64,000 nt of DNA from Legionella anisa (GCF_001467525.1 NZ_LNXS01000029.1:438330-502329), one strand, 5' to 3'. Shown: positions 17,310 through 27,489, counted from the first letter of the stretch. Numbers and translations: made by a program. The notes: a model not told the origin generated them from the letters alone.

Positions 17310-19604
17310 TTAACTCATTTGACACCAAGATAGGGGGAAACACACTCCATTTTCATCTGCGTTCTCTAGATCGATAAGTTTAAGCACTTCCTTATCCAGC
17401 TTGCGTATTTCCTCTCCTGAGCGACTCTGGTTAAAAAACCAGAAATTACCAGTCTTGTAGTATTTATATGCATTAGGCGCCGCAAAGGGAATACAGCTAA
17501 TTATATTAGCAATAACCATTAAAGCATTGTATAAAAATCTATATAAATCTGACTCAATTTCAGGATCGACAATTTTAAGCACTTCTTTTTCAGCGTTCTT
17601 TAATGTAGGGCGCACATCGGCATAAGGATTCATAAGCGCATCATAAGAAAGGTTGTACAATGTTTTTCTATATGTTTCTTCTGCACCTTTCCACTTTTTA
17701 TGCATTTCACTGGATGATTTAGACCCTGCTAAGCGTTCATGAATTATTTTGCATTGAGCCTCAACCCGCAAAATAACTTGTCGAAACCGTGCCGCCTCTT
17801 CACTCTCATCCCGTGCCGCCAATTCGATCAATTCTTTTCTGAGCTTTAAGTCTTGCATTTGCCTGACACAAATAAAACGCTCGCGCAAGCTTTTAGCCAA
17901 AGCCAATTGTACTGGATCTTTTATGGCCAGGACTTTATTGCCTTGAGTCTGTATCCCGTGCACTACCCCGCTATAAAGAACTTCCATTAATAACGTTCGC
18001 GTTTTATCTTCCACATTCGCTAACTGTGGTAAAAGCAAACGTAAAGCCTGTCCTTTATTGTCCTTCTCTAATACCAAGTGATATGTTTGAAGAGGGGCAG
18101 TAATACCTGATTTTTTTAATAAAAGTAATGCTGTGCTTGCTGCTTTTAACTCATCAAGGGTTAGCTTACGCAATCTTGATGTTACATCATGAAGCTCTTG
18201 AAATTCTTTAGCGAAATGATAGGCGATTGATTTTTGTAAATGTTGGTGGGGATTTAAAGCAAGCTTTTCCAGTTCTTCAATAGTAACGGTTTTTGTTTGG
18301 TCTAAAGCCACCAAGCTTGAAGCCAATAAAGGATATTTCTTTGTTGCAGCAATAATTTGTTGATAACCATCTTCAGATAAAGATCCTTTGACCCAAAAAA
18401 TCAAACAAAGTCGTCTGCAGTCTTCTTCAGGTATAGAAAGAATCAGTTTTAATTCGTCACGTTTGGGTTTAGATTCTTTAAAAAACTTAGGAACATCTTC
18501 TGTGAGTGCCGGCTCTAACTCAACTAAACTGTCTATAGCTCGGTAATAAGCTTCTTCAGATAAAATAACTTGAATTAAATCATCTGGATAGGATTGTTGA
18601 ATTAAAAACGGGATTAACTTAATTTGTGTCTCATCCTTCATGTAGCCACTGAACTTTCTAATCAACTCAAGATTGGTAAGTAGCTTTCGGTTTTGCTCAA
18701 GAATGCCTTTTTCGTAAAATACGATGAGCATTTTTAATAAACTTTTATTAATGCGTTCATCATCAGTGAATATGGACTGAATTCCCTGAATTTCTTTACG
18801 TAATGGACTGGATTCAGATAAAAGCTCCTTGAGCAGAGAAACGGACAAAGGAAGCTCATCCAGTATTTTGTATTGAAAAAGCAAATCCAGGGCTGGATTC
18901 TCTGCAAATAAGGCGGATAAATTAAGTTCAGCAAAAGGAATCGGTTCGCGAAGGGTTGCCGTTTCTTGCGCTACCTGGAGTTTTCGCATCAATAGAGTAA
19001 TACGATGAAAACGTAAGTTAATCTCGTTATTCTCATGAACTGCATTTTGTAATAAAAAGCCCGGAATAGCAGAACCAATCTGCTGTAATAAGGGTTCTAT
19101 AGATGACACAGGGGAAACGGTCACCCCAGCATCAAGCGATCGAATATACGGTGTTAAATCAAAGCTTGATACACAGATAATTTCTCGGGTTTGTGGACCT
19201 GCATGACCATTTTTTATTAAACCGAGCACCCACTGTTTCGGGTCATCCTTTCGATACATCACCATAATGCCGCAGTCTTCTCCCGCGTCATTAATGTAGG
19301 CAAAATCCTGGCGACCTAAATTCGCTTTGTAAACCTCCGAGTCTTCCTTTTCTTTTCTGAGTGGCTCAGGCCCAAATAAATAGGATAGATTTCCTGCAGT
19401 CATATTACCAGGCAGATAATATTTCCCCAGAGCATGTTTGCGCCAGATAGTAAAATGTCTTATTGCGTGCTGTATCGTACCCAAAAAATTAACCGTTGGG
19501 AGATCCCCAATTATTTTTGTGTCATCTTTTTGTCCTGCAACGACCCAGCCCTGTCCAAAAGCATGGAAAATTTGTTCTGCGTTTCCCTTCAGCAAATAAG
19601 GCAT
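17310..19604 (-). CDS. large helical protein ending in a CaaX-like C-Q-M-S
   Basis: Unrecognised. In the 764-residue product the first 150 residues look globular (W-V-V-A-G-Q-K near 21, M-V-M-Y-R-K-D near 120). Residues 200-640 are helical and Leu-rich. A hydrophobic segment at about 690-715 is followed by a Phe-rich stretch and charged helices (G-E-E-I-R-K-L-D). The last four residues, C-Q-M-S, fit a CaaX prenylation box with Ser last, which would favour farnesylation in a eukaryotic host. A TATAAT on the minus strand at 19635-19640 could serve as its -10. It is probably a translocated effector, but function is unknown. Confidence 0.83.
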   Translation of the reverse strand: MPYLLKGNAEQIFHAFGQGWVVAGQKDDTKIIGDLPTVNFLGTIQHAIRHFTIWRKHALGKYYLPGNMTAGNLSYLFGPEPLRKEKEDSEVYKANLGRQDFAYINDAGEDCGIMVMYRKDDPKQWVLGLIKNGHAGPQTREIICVSSFDLTPYIRSLDAGVTVSPVSSIEPLLQQIGSAIPGFLLQNAVHENNEINLRFHRITLLMRKLQVAQETATLREPIPFAELNLSALFAENPALDLLFQYKILDELPLSVSLLKELLSESSPLRKEIQGIQSIFTDDERINKSLLKMLIVFYEKGILEQNRKLLTNLELIRKFSGYMKDETQIKLIPFLIQQSYPDDLIQVILSEEAYYRAIDSLVELEPALTEDVPKFFKESKPKRDELKLILSIPEEDCRRLCLIFWVKGSLSEDGYQQIIAATKKYPLLASSLVALDQTKTVTIEELEKLALNPHQHLQKSIAYHFAKEFQELHDVTSRLRKLTLDELKAASTALLLLKKSGITAPLQTYHLVLEKDNKGQALRLLLPQLANVEDKTRTLLMEVLYSGVVHGIQTQGNKVLAIKDPVQLALAKSLRERFICVRQMQDLKLRKELIELAARDESEEAARFRQVILRVEAQCKIIHERLAGSKSSSEMHKKWKGAEETYRKTLYNLSYDALMNPYADVRPTLKNAEKEVLKIVDPEIESDLYRFLYNALMVIANIISCIPFAAPNAYKYYKTGNFWFFNQSRSGEEIRKLDKEVLKLIDLENADENGVCFPLSWCQMS

Positions 19605-19634
19605 AATTCATTCTCAATATGACAAATTGAGAGT

Positions 19635-19640
19635 ATTATA
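19635..19640 (-). promoter_or_regulatory. -10 element of the 764-residue gene
   Basis: TATAAT on the minus strand, 31 bases before the start codon. No good -35 hexamer is visible at 16-18 bases, so it may need an activator. Confidence 0.35.
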
Positions 19641-19713
19641 ACCAGGAATTCATCGAGATGGTGACGGTTTTTTGCTAAAATTGCATTTTTAATACCTTTT
19701 AAGGCATCAGATT

Positions 19714-19774
19714 GTAGCCTGGGTGAACGAAGTGGAACCCGGGTTTCGGCCTTACAGGCCTTCACCCAGGCTAC
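19714..19774. repeat. palindromic intergenic repeat A, copy 2
   Basis: A 61-base copy with GTAGCCTGGGTGAACG at the left and its near reverse complement ending GGCTAC at the right. It is shorter than the other full copies and lies between divergent genes, where a terminator role is unlikely. Confidence 0.85.
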
Positions 19775-19838
19775 CCTTAAGTTAATTAATGAACGGTTAC
19801 TAATTTACTGATAATAAATTTCCAGGCAATGAAAAAAT

Positions 19839-20687
19839 ATGAAATGCACTATCATAGGCGCAGGCCGATTAGGTAAAAATATCGCATTTGCCTTATCTAA
19901 AGCTCATCTCATCTCATCCTTTTCCATTTGTAATCGCAGTTTGGAAAGTGCACAAAAGGCGAGTCAGGAGATTGGTTCCGGTCAGGTAATTGACAAAATT
20001 GCGCACTTACCCGCAGCTGAAGTAATCTGGATATGCTGTAATGATGATGCCATTCACAATGCCGTAGAAATCCTCACTCATACTGATGTCTTAAAGCCGG
20101 GTAATTTTGTTATTCACTGCAGTGGGGTTTTGAGTTCAGCTGTATTGGCTCCTTTAAGAAAACAAGGCTGCTTGGTCGCTAGTTTTCATCCTTTAAAAGC
20201 ATTTAAAGCAAATTATCTGGAGTCCACTGCGTTTTATCAAGTTGATTGTGTTTTGGAAGGTGACGCTGAAGTATGCGCGTGGCTAAAAAGCGTATTCAAT
20301 CAGTTAGGTTCTCATCTCATTACCATTAAGCCGGAGGCAAAAACAGCATATCATGCTGCAGCATGTATGGCTTCGAATTACTTAATTACCTTGGCATCTT
20401 GCAGTGAAGAATTGTTTCTTAAAGCAGGTATCGATGCACAACAAAGTCGACGGATGATAGTCAATTTAATGCAAGGTAATTTAAATAACTTACAACAAAC
20501 AGAACGTATTGCAGAGTCACTCACAGGACCATTAGTAAGAGGCGATGTGCAAACCATTGCGTTGCATTTAGATTCGATAGAAAATCCAGAGATCAAGCGT
20601 TTATACCAAAGTGCAGCATTGAGCACCTTGCCCCTCACCCAATTACCCGAAGAAATAAAAGAAAAAATCAGAAGTCTTTGTAGTTGA
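19839..20687 (+). CDS. Rossmann-like and DUF2520 domain protein
   Basis: A predicted NAD(P)-binding oxidoreductase of unknown substrate. The N-terminal Rossmann domain has G-A-G-R-L-G at residues 7-12 and the motif H-C-S-G-V-L-S near 94. The C-terminal helical DUF2520 domain begins around 150 with Y-H-A-A-A-C-M-A-S-N-Y, which is strongly characteristic. Related proteins are sometimes annotated as F420-dependent or ketopantoate-type reductases without proof. It stands alone in an otherwise accessory stretch. Confidence 0.9.
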   Translation: MKCTIIGAGRLGKNIAFALSKAHLISSFSICNRSLESAQKASQEIGSGQVIDKIAHLPAAEVIWICCNDDAIHNAVEILTHTDVLKPGNFVIHCSGVLSSAVLAPLRKQGCLVASFHPLKAFKANYLESTAFYQVDCVLEGDAEVCAWLKSVFNQLGSHLITIKPEAKTAYHAAACMASNYLITLASCSEELFLKAGIDAQQSRRMIVNLMQGNLNNLQQTERIAESLTGPLVRGDVQTIALHLDSIENPEIKRLYQSAALSTLPLTQLPEEIKEKIRSLCS

Positions 20688-20794
20688 GGTTCTTACTAAA
20701 AAGAATGAGTTCTCCAATGTCCTAGGATACAGCGCCCTTCAACCAGGGCAAATATAACCATGGAACAATACAGTGCCAAAGACATTTAATGTCC

Positions 20795-23700
20795 TTAGAA
20801 ACTCGTAGGGGTATATGGCTCAGTCTGTTCTGACTCCCCTTTTTTCGTAGGGATAACACCAAGTCCCTCGTTATGCTCACTTACTAAGTCAATTTGTAAT
20901 CGCGGTGATACCTCTCGCTGCTTTGGAATCTCTTTAACCCCCAAACGATCTACCAGTGTTTTTGGACCATCATTAAATTCAGGCTCAACAACTTTGACTT
21001 TGGCCACTTCTTTCTCAAATTGAAACTCATATCCTTCATGAGATTTCCCCTTGGCTTTCTTAAATCCATCCTTTTCCGTACTCGTTAATTCTGTTCCACC
21101 TTTCTTCTTATTAAATAATTCATCTTCCTTTAACACCTCTAAAACTACCTCACGAGTACGTTTGTCCTGGCCTTTATGTGCCTGGGTTTTACTTGCACCG
21201 GTAGCATCAAGATTCATCTCTCTATCTGCCGCATTGTTGGTGTCAATTAATTGATTTACATAGAATTTTCTCACTGGAGGAATCGCTAATAATGGAAATG
21301 TTGCCAGAGCAACTAATCCTAGAGCGATTCGTGCAGACCAGCGCAAGAACGAGCTTTTTATATCTTGTATAAATGAAAAACTACTTACTTTTGCTGCCCC
21401 TCCTTGATCTTCGCGAGAAATGGCTGCGGCACCGCCGTGCATATTACATTTACTTACTGATACAGCAATCGCAGCGCGTAACGCATCGGGATCAGCTGTT
21501 TCTCCTTTCGCATACGCTTTCATTTGAGCATAAATCGCTTTTTCATGCTCTTGCAGCTTATCCAGCTTTCCATCGTTATGTTCTACACGCTCATGAATAC
21601 TTTTCAATAAGGCAAAGCGCAACATGACATCCTGATTACGCTCATTACCACTTTTACAGCCACCAGTTGATGCCCATTCGATGTACATACTAAGCGCTTG
21701 ACTCAGTTGACCATAGCGTACGTCCCAATGCTGGTTGGTGGCAATCATTCGTGCAAGTGCATTGGAAGCCAATGAAGGTAAATCGTCAACATCCTCTTGT
21801 TGCGATAGCCCGCTTTCTAATTCTTTTTTAAATGCTCTGATCTCCTTAATTAAAGTATCACCCGCTATTGACTGAGCGAAATACTTTGGTCTTTGTTTAT
21901 CATCTAAAAAAGTACCATACTGCTCAAGTACTCTAGCATTGATAGCGGTGATTTTTTCCTTTACTTCTTCACTTAAATAAGCACTATTTTCTTCAAGCGT
22001 GTGCAGCATGGCCATTTCGGCACTTAAGGTAATGTCATCCAGTTCCACAGAACCGGTAACGAAACTTCTATCATCTCGATAACCTAAATCCCGAGTGTGA
22101 CGATTGGTACCGATGTTTTGTACGTATAAGAAATTTTTGTTTAGGTATTGTTTTATATCTTTCACAGTATCTTGTAGTTCTACAAGTCGCTGCGTGTATT
22201 CTACAACCTCTTCATCTTTGGGTTTTTTCCCTTTATGCTCCTCAAGCTCCTCTTCAAGTTTTTTCAAAAGAGCCCTATCTCCCAAATTATATTCTTCCTT
22301 TTTCTTAAGCTCTTGCACACGTACGTGACCTTGTGCATTAAACTCATGCATGGCCTGAATCATGTAAAGTGCACTGGCTCTTTGTCGGTTATTATTATCT
22401 CCTATAGTTTCAAATGCCTCTGAATGAAACGAAGTAAATAAATTCTCTACGACAGGGCCATCTTTTCCACCTCGCATATCACGCATTTGCTCGTGGAGAA
22501 AACCGAATTTTTTTACTAGATCCTCTCTAATTTTCTGAGCATTCATCGTGGGATGAAAAACCAGCGCTGGTGAGGGGATGCGTGCACTCACAGCGGAAGT
22601 TGGATGCAATACACCATTTTCATCTCGATAAGTATAGGTAACTCGCCTAAAAGCCGCTTGATCTTCTGCTTGTAACCCTGGAATAAACGAAGGTTTGTCA
22701 TGTGCTGTATGTTTAGTTCCACTTATTAACATCCCTTGTTGTAAGTAATTGGACGTGTAAAAATAGTCATATCCTGTAGCCGTCTCCGCAGTAAAGACAT
22801 GTTTATTCAACTCGCCGCTTAGTTTTTGCATGTATCCTAAAACAGTTTCTCTAGTACGCTTCTTAATTAGAGCCTCTTGCTCTGCTTTCGTTAGGCTTCC
22901 AGAAGTTAAGTTCCCTTCGTCATCAAATTTTAAATCCTGATGCTTCTTAAGCAGGTCCTTTTGTTCTTCTTTCGTTAACTTTCCTTCTTCATCAAATTCT
23001 AAAGATAACGCTACGCGTTCTTTTAAATGCGCAACGACTCCTTCTATAAGTGCTTTTTTTGCAGATTCAGCTAATTTAACTCTTTCTTTGGCCAAATTTT
23101 TATTAAGTTTATTTACATCAACCTTACCATTTGGATCACTGGATTTTTTAACGGCTTCCTTATAAGCTTTGGCCACTTCATCCTGAACCTTCAGCGCTGC
23201 ATTATGGCGAATATTTTGCCACGCATCATGACTAATTGTTTCCTTCTTTTCACCATAGGTTATGGAACGCCTCTCAAATGTTCTTGCCATTAAATTCATA
23301 TGCGCATAAGTTTCTTCAAAAGAGGCAACCATGCTTGCTCTTTGATGAGAAAGAAGCGGCTGTCCACCATATTTTTTTACAAACTTATCCCTTAGCCTCT
23401 TATGCACATCGGTGCCTTCACCATTTACTTGACCACTTAAATCAATAGAACATAAAGTAGTGTCAGTAGGTGTACGACCACCAAGGACCTTTTTAAGCCC
23501 CGCTTTAATCTCTATACCTTGTCTATCGTCAACATTCGGCATGTTTAGAGCAGCTTCTATCTTCTTAAGTACCTTTTCTTGTTCTTTTTCAGATAGTGTT
23601 AACTCGTAAATTAAACGAGCTTGGGGATCAAACAATAAATCATCACGCTTCTTAAGTATCTTGCTTTGTTCCTCTGCGGGTAAATTCCCTGAGGTTAACT

Positions 23701-24115
23701 GTCCATGCTCATTAAACTCTAAACCCTCGTACTTCTTCTTCACTTCTTCTTGTTCTTGTGCTGTTAGAACTATATGTCCCTCCTTATCAAGCAAGGTGAC
23801 CTTACTTCTTACACGCTCAAGGGTTATTTCACGCAAGTAATCTTGATAGATGGCATTGGCTTTGGCTGTAGCATATCGTTGCTGTTCGATTTTTATTCCA
23901 TCTCGTACTTCTTGAGATAGACTATTCTGGAAACCAGGATCATTTAAACTCGCTAAGGCTTTTCGTTCATCACTTCCTTCAGCTGTTTCGCCTGCTTTAA
24001 AGAGTAATTTCTGATAAATTGCAATTTTGACATCATCTCTTAAATTTCTAAAATTTTCTTGATAATGCCCCTCACCTGCTGCGATAAGATCTTTAAAAGT
24101 TTTTGAGAGTGCCAT
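20795..24115 (-). CDS. candidate phosphoinositide phosphatase effector with CX5R motif
   Basis: An unusually long protein (1106 residues) with no housekeeping homologue recognised. C-K-S-G-N-E-R at residues 820-826 is a CX5R P-loop, very close to the C-K-S-G-K-D-R of the SopB/IpgD and Legionella SidF type lipid phosphatases. The residue after Arg is Asn instead of Thr/Ser. About 100 residues later, at 928-947, comes a hydrophobic membrane segment, an order similar to SidF. Residues 106-188 and 372-421 carry five related units of the form L-x-F-D-x-x-G-x-L-T-x-x-E-Q-x-x-x-x-K-K. AGGAG seven bases before ATG 24115 and a minus-strand TATAAT at 24141-24146 support the start. Enzyme activity, lipid target and secretion are inferred. 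Confidence 0.85.
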   Translation of the reverse strand: MALSKTFKDLIAAGEGHYQENFRNLRDDVKIAIYQKLLFKAGETAEGSDERKALASLNDPGFQNSLSQEVRDGIKIEQQRYATAKANAIYQDYLREITLERVRSKVTLLDKEGHIVLTAQEQEEVKKKYEGLEFNEHGQLTSGNLPAEEQSKILKKRDDLLFDPQARLIYELTLSEKEQEKVLKKIEAALNMPNVDDRQGIEIKAGLKKVLGGRTPTDTTLCSIDLSGQVNGEGTDVHKRLRDKFVKKYGGQPLLSHQRASMVASFEETYAHMNLMARTFERRSITYGEKKETISHDAWQNIRHNAALKVQDEVAKAYKEAVKKSSDPNGKVDVNKLNKNLAKERVKLAESAKKALIEGVVAHLKERVALSLEFDEEGKLTKEEQKDLLKKHQDLKFDDEGNLTSGSLTKAEQEALIKKRTRETVLGYMQKLSGELNKHVFTAETATGYDYFYTSNYLQQGMLISGTKHTAHDKPSFIPGLQAEDQAAFRRVTYTYRDENGVLHPTSAVSARIPSPALVFHPTMNAQKIREDLVKKFGFLHEQMRDMRGGKDGPVVENLFTSFHSEAFETIGDNNNRQRASALYMIQAMHEFNAQGHVRVQELKKKEEYNLGDRALLKKLEEELEEHKGKKPKDEEVVEYTQRLVELQDTVKDIKQYLNKNFLYVQNIGTNRHTRDLGYRDDRSFVTGSVELDDITLSAEMAMLHTLEENSAYLSEEVKEKITAINARVLEQYGTFLDDKQRPKYFAQSIAGDTLIKEIRAFKKELESGLSQQEDVDDLPSLASNALARMIATNQHWDVRYGQLSQALSMYIEWASTGGCKSGNERNQDVMLRFALLKSIHERVEHNDGKLDKLQEHEKAIYAQMKAYAKGETADPDALRAAIAVSVSKCNMHGGAAAISREDQGGAAKVSSFSFIQDIKSSFLRWSARIALGLVALATFPLLAIPPVRKFYVNQLIDTNNAADREMNLDATGASKTQAHKGQDKRTREVVLEVLKEDELFNKKKGGTELTSTEKDGFKKAKGKSHEGYEFQFEKEVAKVKVVEPEFNDGPKTLVDRLGVKEIPKQREVSPRLQIDLVSEHNEGLGVIPTKKGESEQTEPYTPTSF

Positions 24116-24242
24116 GCATCGGCTCCTACTTAAGCTTATGATTATATTTTAGCACGCAAATATTACATTAACCTTATGTGATATAAATTCAAAAAAGCTA
24201 CTGCAAATCAAGTAGTTCTGTAGTTAACTGGAATAGTAAAAT

Positions 24243-24273
24243 CCCGGGTTCCGCTGCGCTGCACCCAGGCTAC
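24243..24273. repeat. half copy of palindromic repeat A
   Basis: Only the right arm is present: 31 bases identical to 13195-13225, from CCCGGG to GGCTAC. No left arm is found upstream. It lies in the gap between the RND pump gene's end and the 1106-residue gene's start. Confidence 0.85.
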
Positions 24274-24288
24274 TGTTATTTTGGATGG

Positions 24289-27200
24289 TTAAAGTTCAAC
24301 TTCTTTTCCCAATTTTTGCTGTTTGGCGTGTTTTTTTGCCTGTCTTTTCTCTTTCCAAGTTTGCAACATCACAAAAAATGCAGGGACAAATACCACGGCA
24401 AGGCACGTTGAAGCCAACATTCCACTGCATACGGTAATCCCAATCGAGCGTCGCGCATTGGCACCCGCGCCCGTGGCGAATACTAAGGGCATAACTCCAA
24501 GAATAAAAGCAAACGAGGTCATTAAAATAGGACGAAAACGTGTTTTAGCACCAATTACTGCAGCCTCCATGACTGATTTGTTATGCAGTTCGTGTTGTTC
24601 TCGCGCCACCTCAACAATCAAAATAGCATTCTTGGCCGCTAAAGCAATAAGCAGCAAAATCCCGATTTGGGTATACATGTTATTGGAAAGACCTAAAGCG
24701 GATAAAACCAATACGGTTCCAAGTAAAGCCAAGGGTACGCTTAACAGAATCGCCGCAGGAGCAATCCAGTTTTCATATTGACCGGCCAAAATCAGATAGA
24801 CCAAAACGAGTGACAGGATAAAAATATAATAACTCATGTTTCCTGCAATTTTTTCCTGATAGGCGGTACTGGTCCATTCATAAGAAATACCTGCAGGCAA
24901 AATTTGTTTTGCGAGCCGCTCCATAACTGCCATGGCTTGGCCTGAGCTGTAACCTGGTGCGGCCGAACCATAAATGTTGCTGGAAGGGTATAAATTGTAA
25001 AGAGAAATAATGGAAGGTCCTACTGTAGGGGACATATCCGTAAGTGTTCCCAATGGCACCATTTCCCCCGATTTATTTCTTACATAATAATTACGTACAT
25101 CACCAATCGTCATGCGTGATGCTGCGTCGGCTTGAACATAAACCTGAAACACCTGGCCGAACTTTGTAAAAAGATTCACATAGGATGAGCCAAGATAGGT
25201 CTGTAACGTATCGGAGGCATCGCCCACAGAAACGCCTAAAGCTTCTGCTTTGACTCGATTAATCGGGGCAGCAAGCTCTGGCACCGAAGCTCGAAACGAA
25301 GTCATCATGCGTTGCAATTCGGGCTGCTGGCTTGCATAACGAATCAACTGGTCTGTAGCAGTTTGTAATTTTTGATAATCAAATGAGCCATCTTGCAATT
25401 CCAATTGCATTTGAAAACCACCCGACATACCTAAACCTTGAATTGGCGGGGGGATCATCACCAATATTTTAGCGCCTAAGGTTTTTTCTGCGACCGCATT
25501 AAGTTGTTTATACATCGCCAGCAAATCCTCTTTTTTACCCCGCACACTCCAATCTTTAAACACCACATAAAGAACACCACCATTGGCAAGACTCGCATTA
25601 GTATCCAAAAGAGAGATCCCGGCAATACTGATCACATTATCTACGCCACCAATTTTAGATACTTGTGCGCTTAAATCGTGTAAAACAGCTTCTGTGCGTC
25701 CTAAACTCGCCCCATCTGGTAATTGCACGTTCATCATTGCATATCCCTGGTCTTCCAGTGGGATAAACCCAGTAGGGATGCGTGTTAAGCCTAAAATCGC
25801 TAAAATGACTAATACAATACCAATGATGCACACTGTTTTATTTTTATGAACAAGCCTATCGATGAATCGAAGATAGAAATTTTCTATAGGATAGTAATAC
25901 TTATCAAATAAACGAAAAACGACATTTTTCTTTTTTTGCGGATCAACGGGCTTGAGCCACAAGGCGCATTGAGTAGGCTTCAAGGTCATCGCATTGATGG
26001 CACTAATAAAAGCAGTTGCTGCAATAACGAGCGCAAATTGAGCATACATTGCGCCGGTTAAGCCTGGCATAAAGCCTGCAGGAACGAATACCGCCATTAA
26101 CACAAGCGTAATACCAATAATGGGGCCCATTAATTCAGCCATAGCATTAATTGACGATTGTTTGGTTGGAGTACCTCGTTCAATATGCTGGGTTACACCC
26201 TCAACAATCACAATCGCGTCATCAACCACAATACCAATTGCTAAAACAAGTGCAAATAAAGTTAACAAGTTAATGGAATAACCCAATAAAAGCATCGCAA
26301 AGAATGCTCCAATGATGGTCACTGGCACGGTAGTAGTGGGTACCAAGGTAGCACGATAGTTTTGTAAGAAAAGGAGAATAACAATCAAAACCAGAATACC
26401 CGCCTCATACAAAGTGTGATATACCTCATTCACAGATGCTTTTACGAAAACGGTTGTGTCAAAAGGAATTGAATATTCCATGCCTGGAGGAAATTTCTTT
26501 GCCATTTTCGCAACCGCTTTTCGTACCTCGGCTGCAACTTGCAGAGCATTGGCATTGGGAAGTTGGTAAATACCAATAGCAGCTGCCTGTTTATTATTCA
26601 GTCTTGCAAGCTGGTTGTAACTGCTAGAGCCCAACTCAACACGACCTACATCACGAATACGGACAATTTGCGCACTTTGTGTCGTACTGGTTTCTTTAGC
26701 ACTTTGATTAGGATTTTGAGCTATTGTTTTCACAATAATGTTTTCAAATTGATCAACGTCAGCAAGTTGCCCTGGTACATTTACCGTAAATTGATAGGCT
26801 TGCTTCCCTGCAGTTGGCGGCGCGCTAACTTGTCCGGAGGAAACCTCTTGGTTTTGATTACTAATGGCTTGCAGAACATCCCTTGGATTAAGGGAATAAG
26901 CCAACATTTTTTTAGGGTCCAGCCAAACACGCATCGCGTAAGTACCGGTTCCAAAAATAAGCACATTACCTACGCCAGGTAAACGCGACAATTCATCTTG
27001 CATGTTAATTGCCGCATAATTATCAAGAAACAGTCCATCAAATTCATTATTTTTGGACGTCAGCGTAATAAACTGGAGAATTGCCGTAGATTTTTGCTGT
27101 ACCACCACGCCTTGTTTTTGCACTGATTCGGGCAACTGCGCCATTGCAGCTTGTACCCTGTTTTGTACCAGTACCTGCGCAAAATTAAGATCCGTTCCAA

Positions 27201-27489
27201 TAGCAAAGGTAACAATCAAGGTATAGGTGCCATTATTCGTACTGGTGGACTGCATATACAACATGTTTTCCACCCCATTCACTTGCTGTTCAATAGGCAA
27301 AGCTACTGTTTTGATGAGTGTTTTGGCGTCGGCACCAGGATATGAAGTGGTCACCTGAATGGTTGGTGGAACAATAGCAGGATATTGCGAGACAGGTAAT
27401 ACAAATATAGCTACCATCCCCAGCAACACGATGAGGAGCGCAATAACATTTGCCAAAATAGGCCGCTCAATAAAAAATTTAGAAATCAT
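24289..27489 (-). CDS. RND multidrug efflux transporter, AcrB/MexB type
   Basis: The proton-driven inner-membrane pump of a tripartite efflux system. The 1066 residues match the HAE1 family. TM1 is at the N-terminus (residues 10-30). Two large periplasmic loops are separated by membrane helices, and the proton-relay Asp pair is in G-I-V-V-D-D-A near residue 410. F-x-R-I/R-P-I-L-M-T-S near residue 980 is also typical. It is the last gene of the operon outer-membrane factor / adaptor / pump. A 267-base gap containing a MITE-like repeat separates it from the adaptor gene, which may uncouple expression. Drug specificity cannot be read from the sequence. Confidence 0.95.
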   Translation of the reverse strand: MISKFFIERPILANVIALLIVLLGMVAIFVLPVSQYPAIVPPTIQVTTSYPGADAKTLIKTVALPIEQQVNGVENMLYMQSTSTNNGTYTLIVTFAIGTDLNFAQVLVQNRVQAAMAQLPESVQKQGVVVQQKSTAILQFITLTSKNNEFDGLFLDNYAAINMQDELSRLPGVGNVLIFGTGTYAMRVWLDPKKMLAYSLNPRDVLQAISNQNQEVSSGQVSAPPTAGKQAYQFTVNVPGQLADVDQFENIIVKTIAQNPNQSAKETSTTQSAQIVRIRDVGRVELGSSSYNQLARLNNKQAAAIGIYQLPNANALQVAAEVRKAVAKMAKKFPPGMEYSIPFDTTVFVKASVNEVYHTLYEAGILVLIVILLFLQNYRATLVPTTTVPVTIIGAFFAMLLLGYSINLLTLFALVLAIGIVVDDAIVIVEGVTQHIERGTPTKQSSINAMAELMGPIIGITLVLMAVFVPAGFMPGLTGAMYAQFALVIAATAFISAINAMTLKPTQCALWLKPVDPQKKKNVVFRLFDKYYYPIENFYLRFIDRLVHKNKTVCIIGIVLVILAILGLTRIPTGFIPLEDQGYAMMNVQLPDGASLGRTEAVLHDLSAQVSKIGGVDNVISIAGISLLDTNASLANGGVLYVVFKDWSVRGKKEDLLAMYKQLNAVAEKTLGAKILVMIPPPIQGLGMSGGFQMQLELQDGSFDYQKLQTATDQLIRYASQQPELQRMMTSFRASVPELAAPINRVKAEALGVSVGDASDTLQTYLGSSYVNLFTKFGQVFQVYVQADAASRMTIGDVRNYYVRNKSGEMVPLGTLTDMSPTVGPSIISLYNLYPSSNIYGSAAPGYSSGQAMAVMERLAKQILPAGISYEWTSTAYQEKIAGNMSYYIFILSLVLVYLILAGQYENWIAPAAILLSVPLALLGTVLVLSALGLSNNMYTQIGILLLIALAAKNAILIVEVAREQHELHNKSVMEAAVIGAKTRFRPILMTSFAFILGVMPLVFATGAGANARRSIGITVCSGMLASTCLAVVFVPAFFVMLQTWKEKRQAKKHAKQQKLGKEVEL

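Noticed and set aside
20795..24115. Repeats in the 1106-residue protein as true EF-hands
   Set aside because: The loops lack the regular Asp/Asn-x-Asp-x-Asp ligand pattern and the 12-residue loop with terminal Glu.
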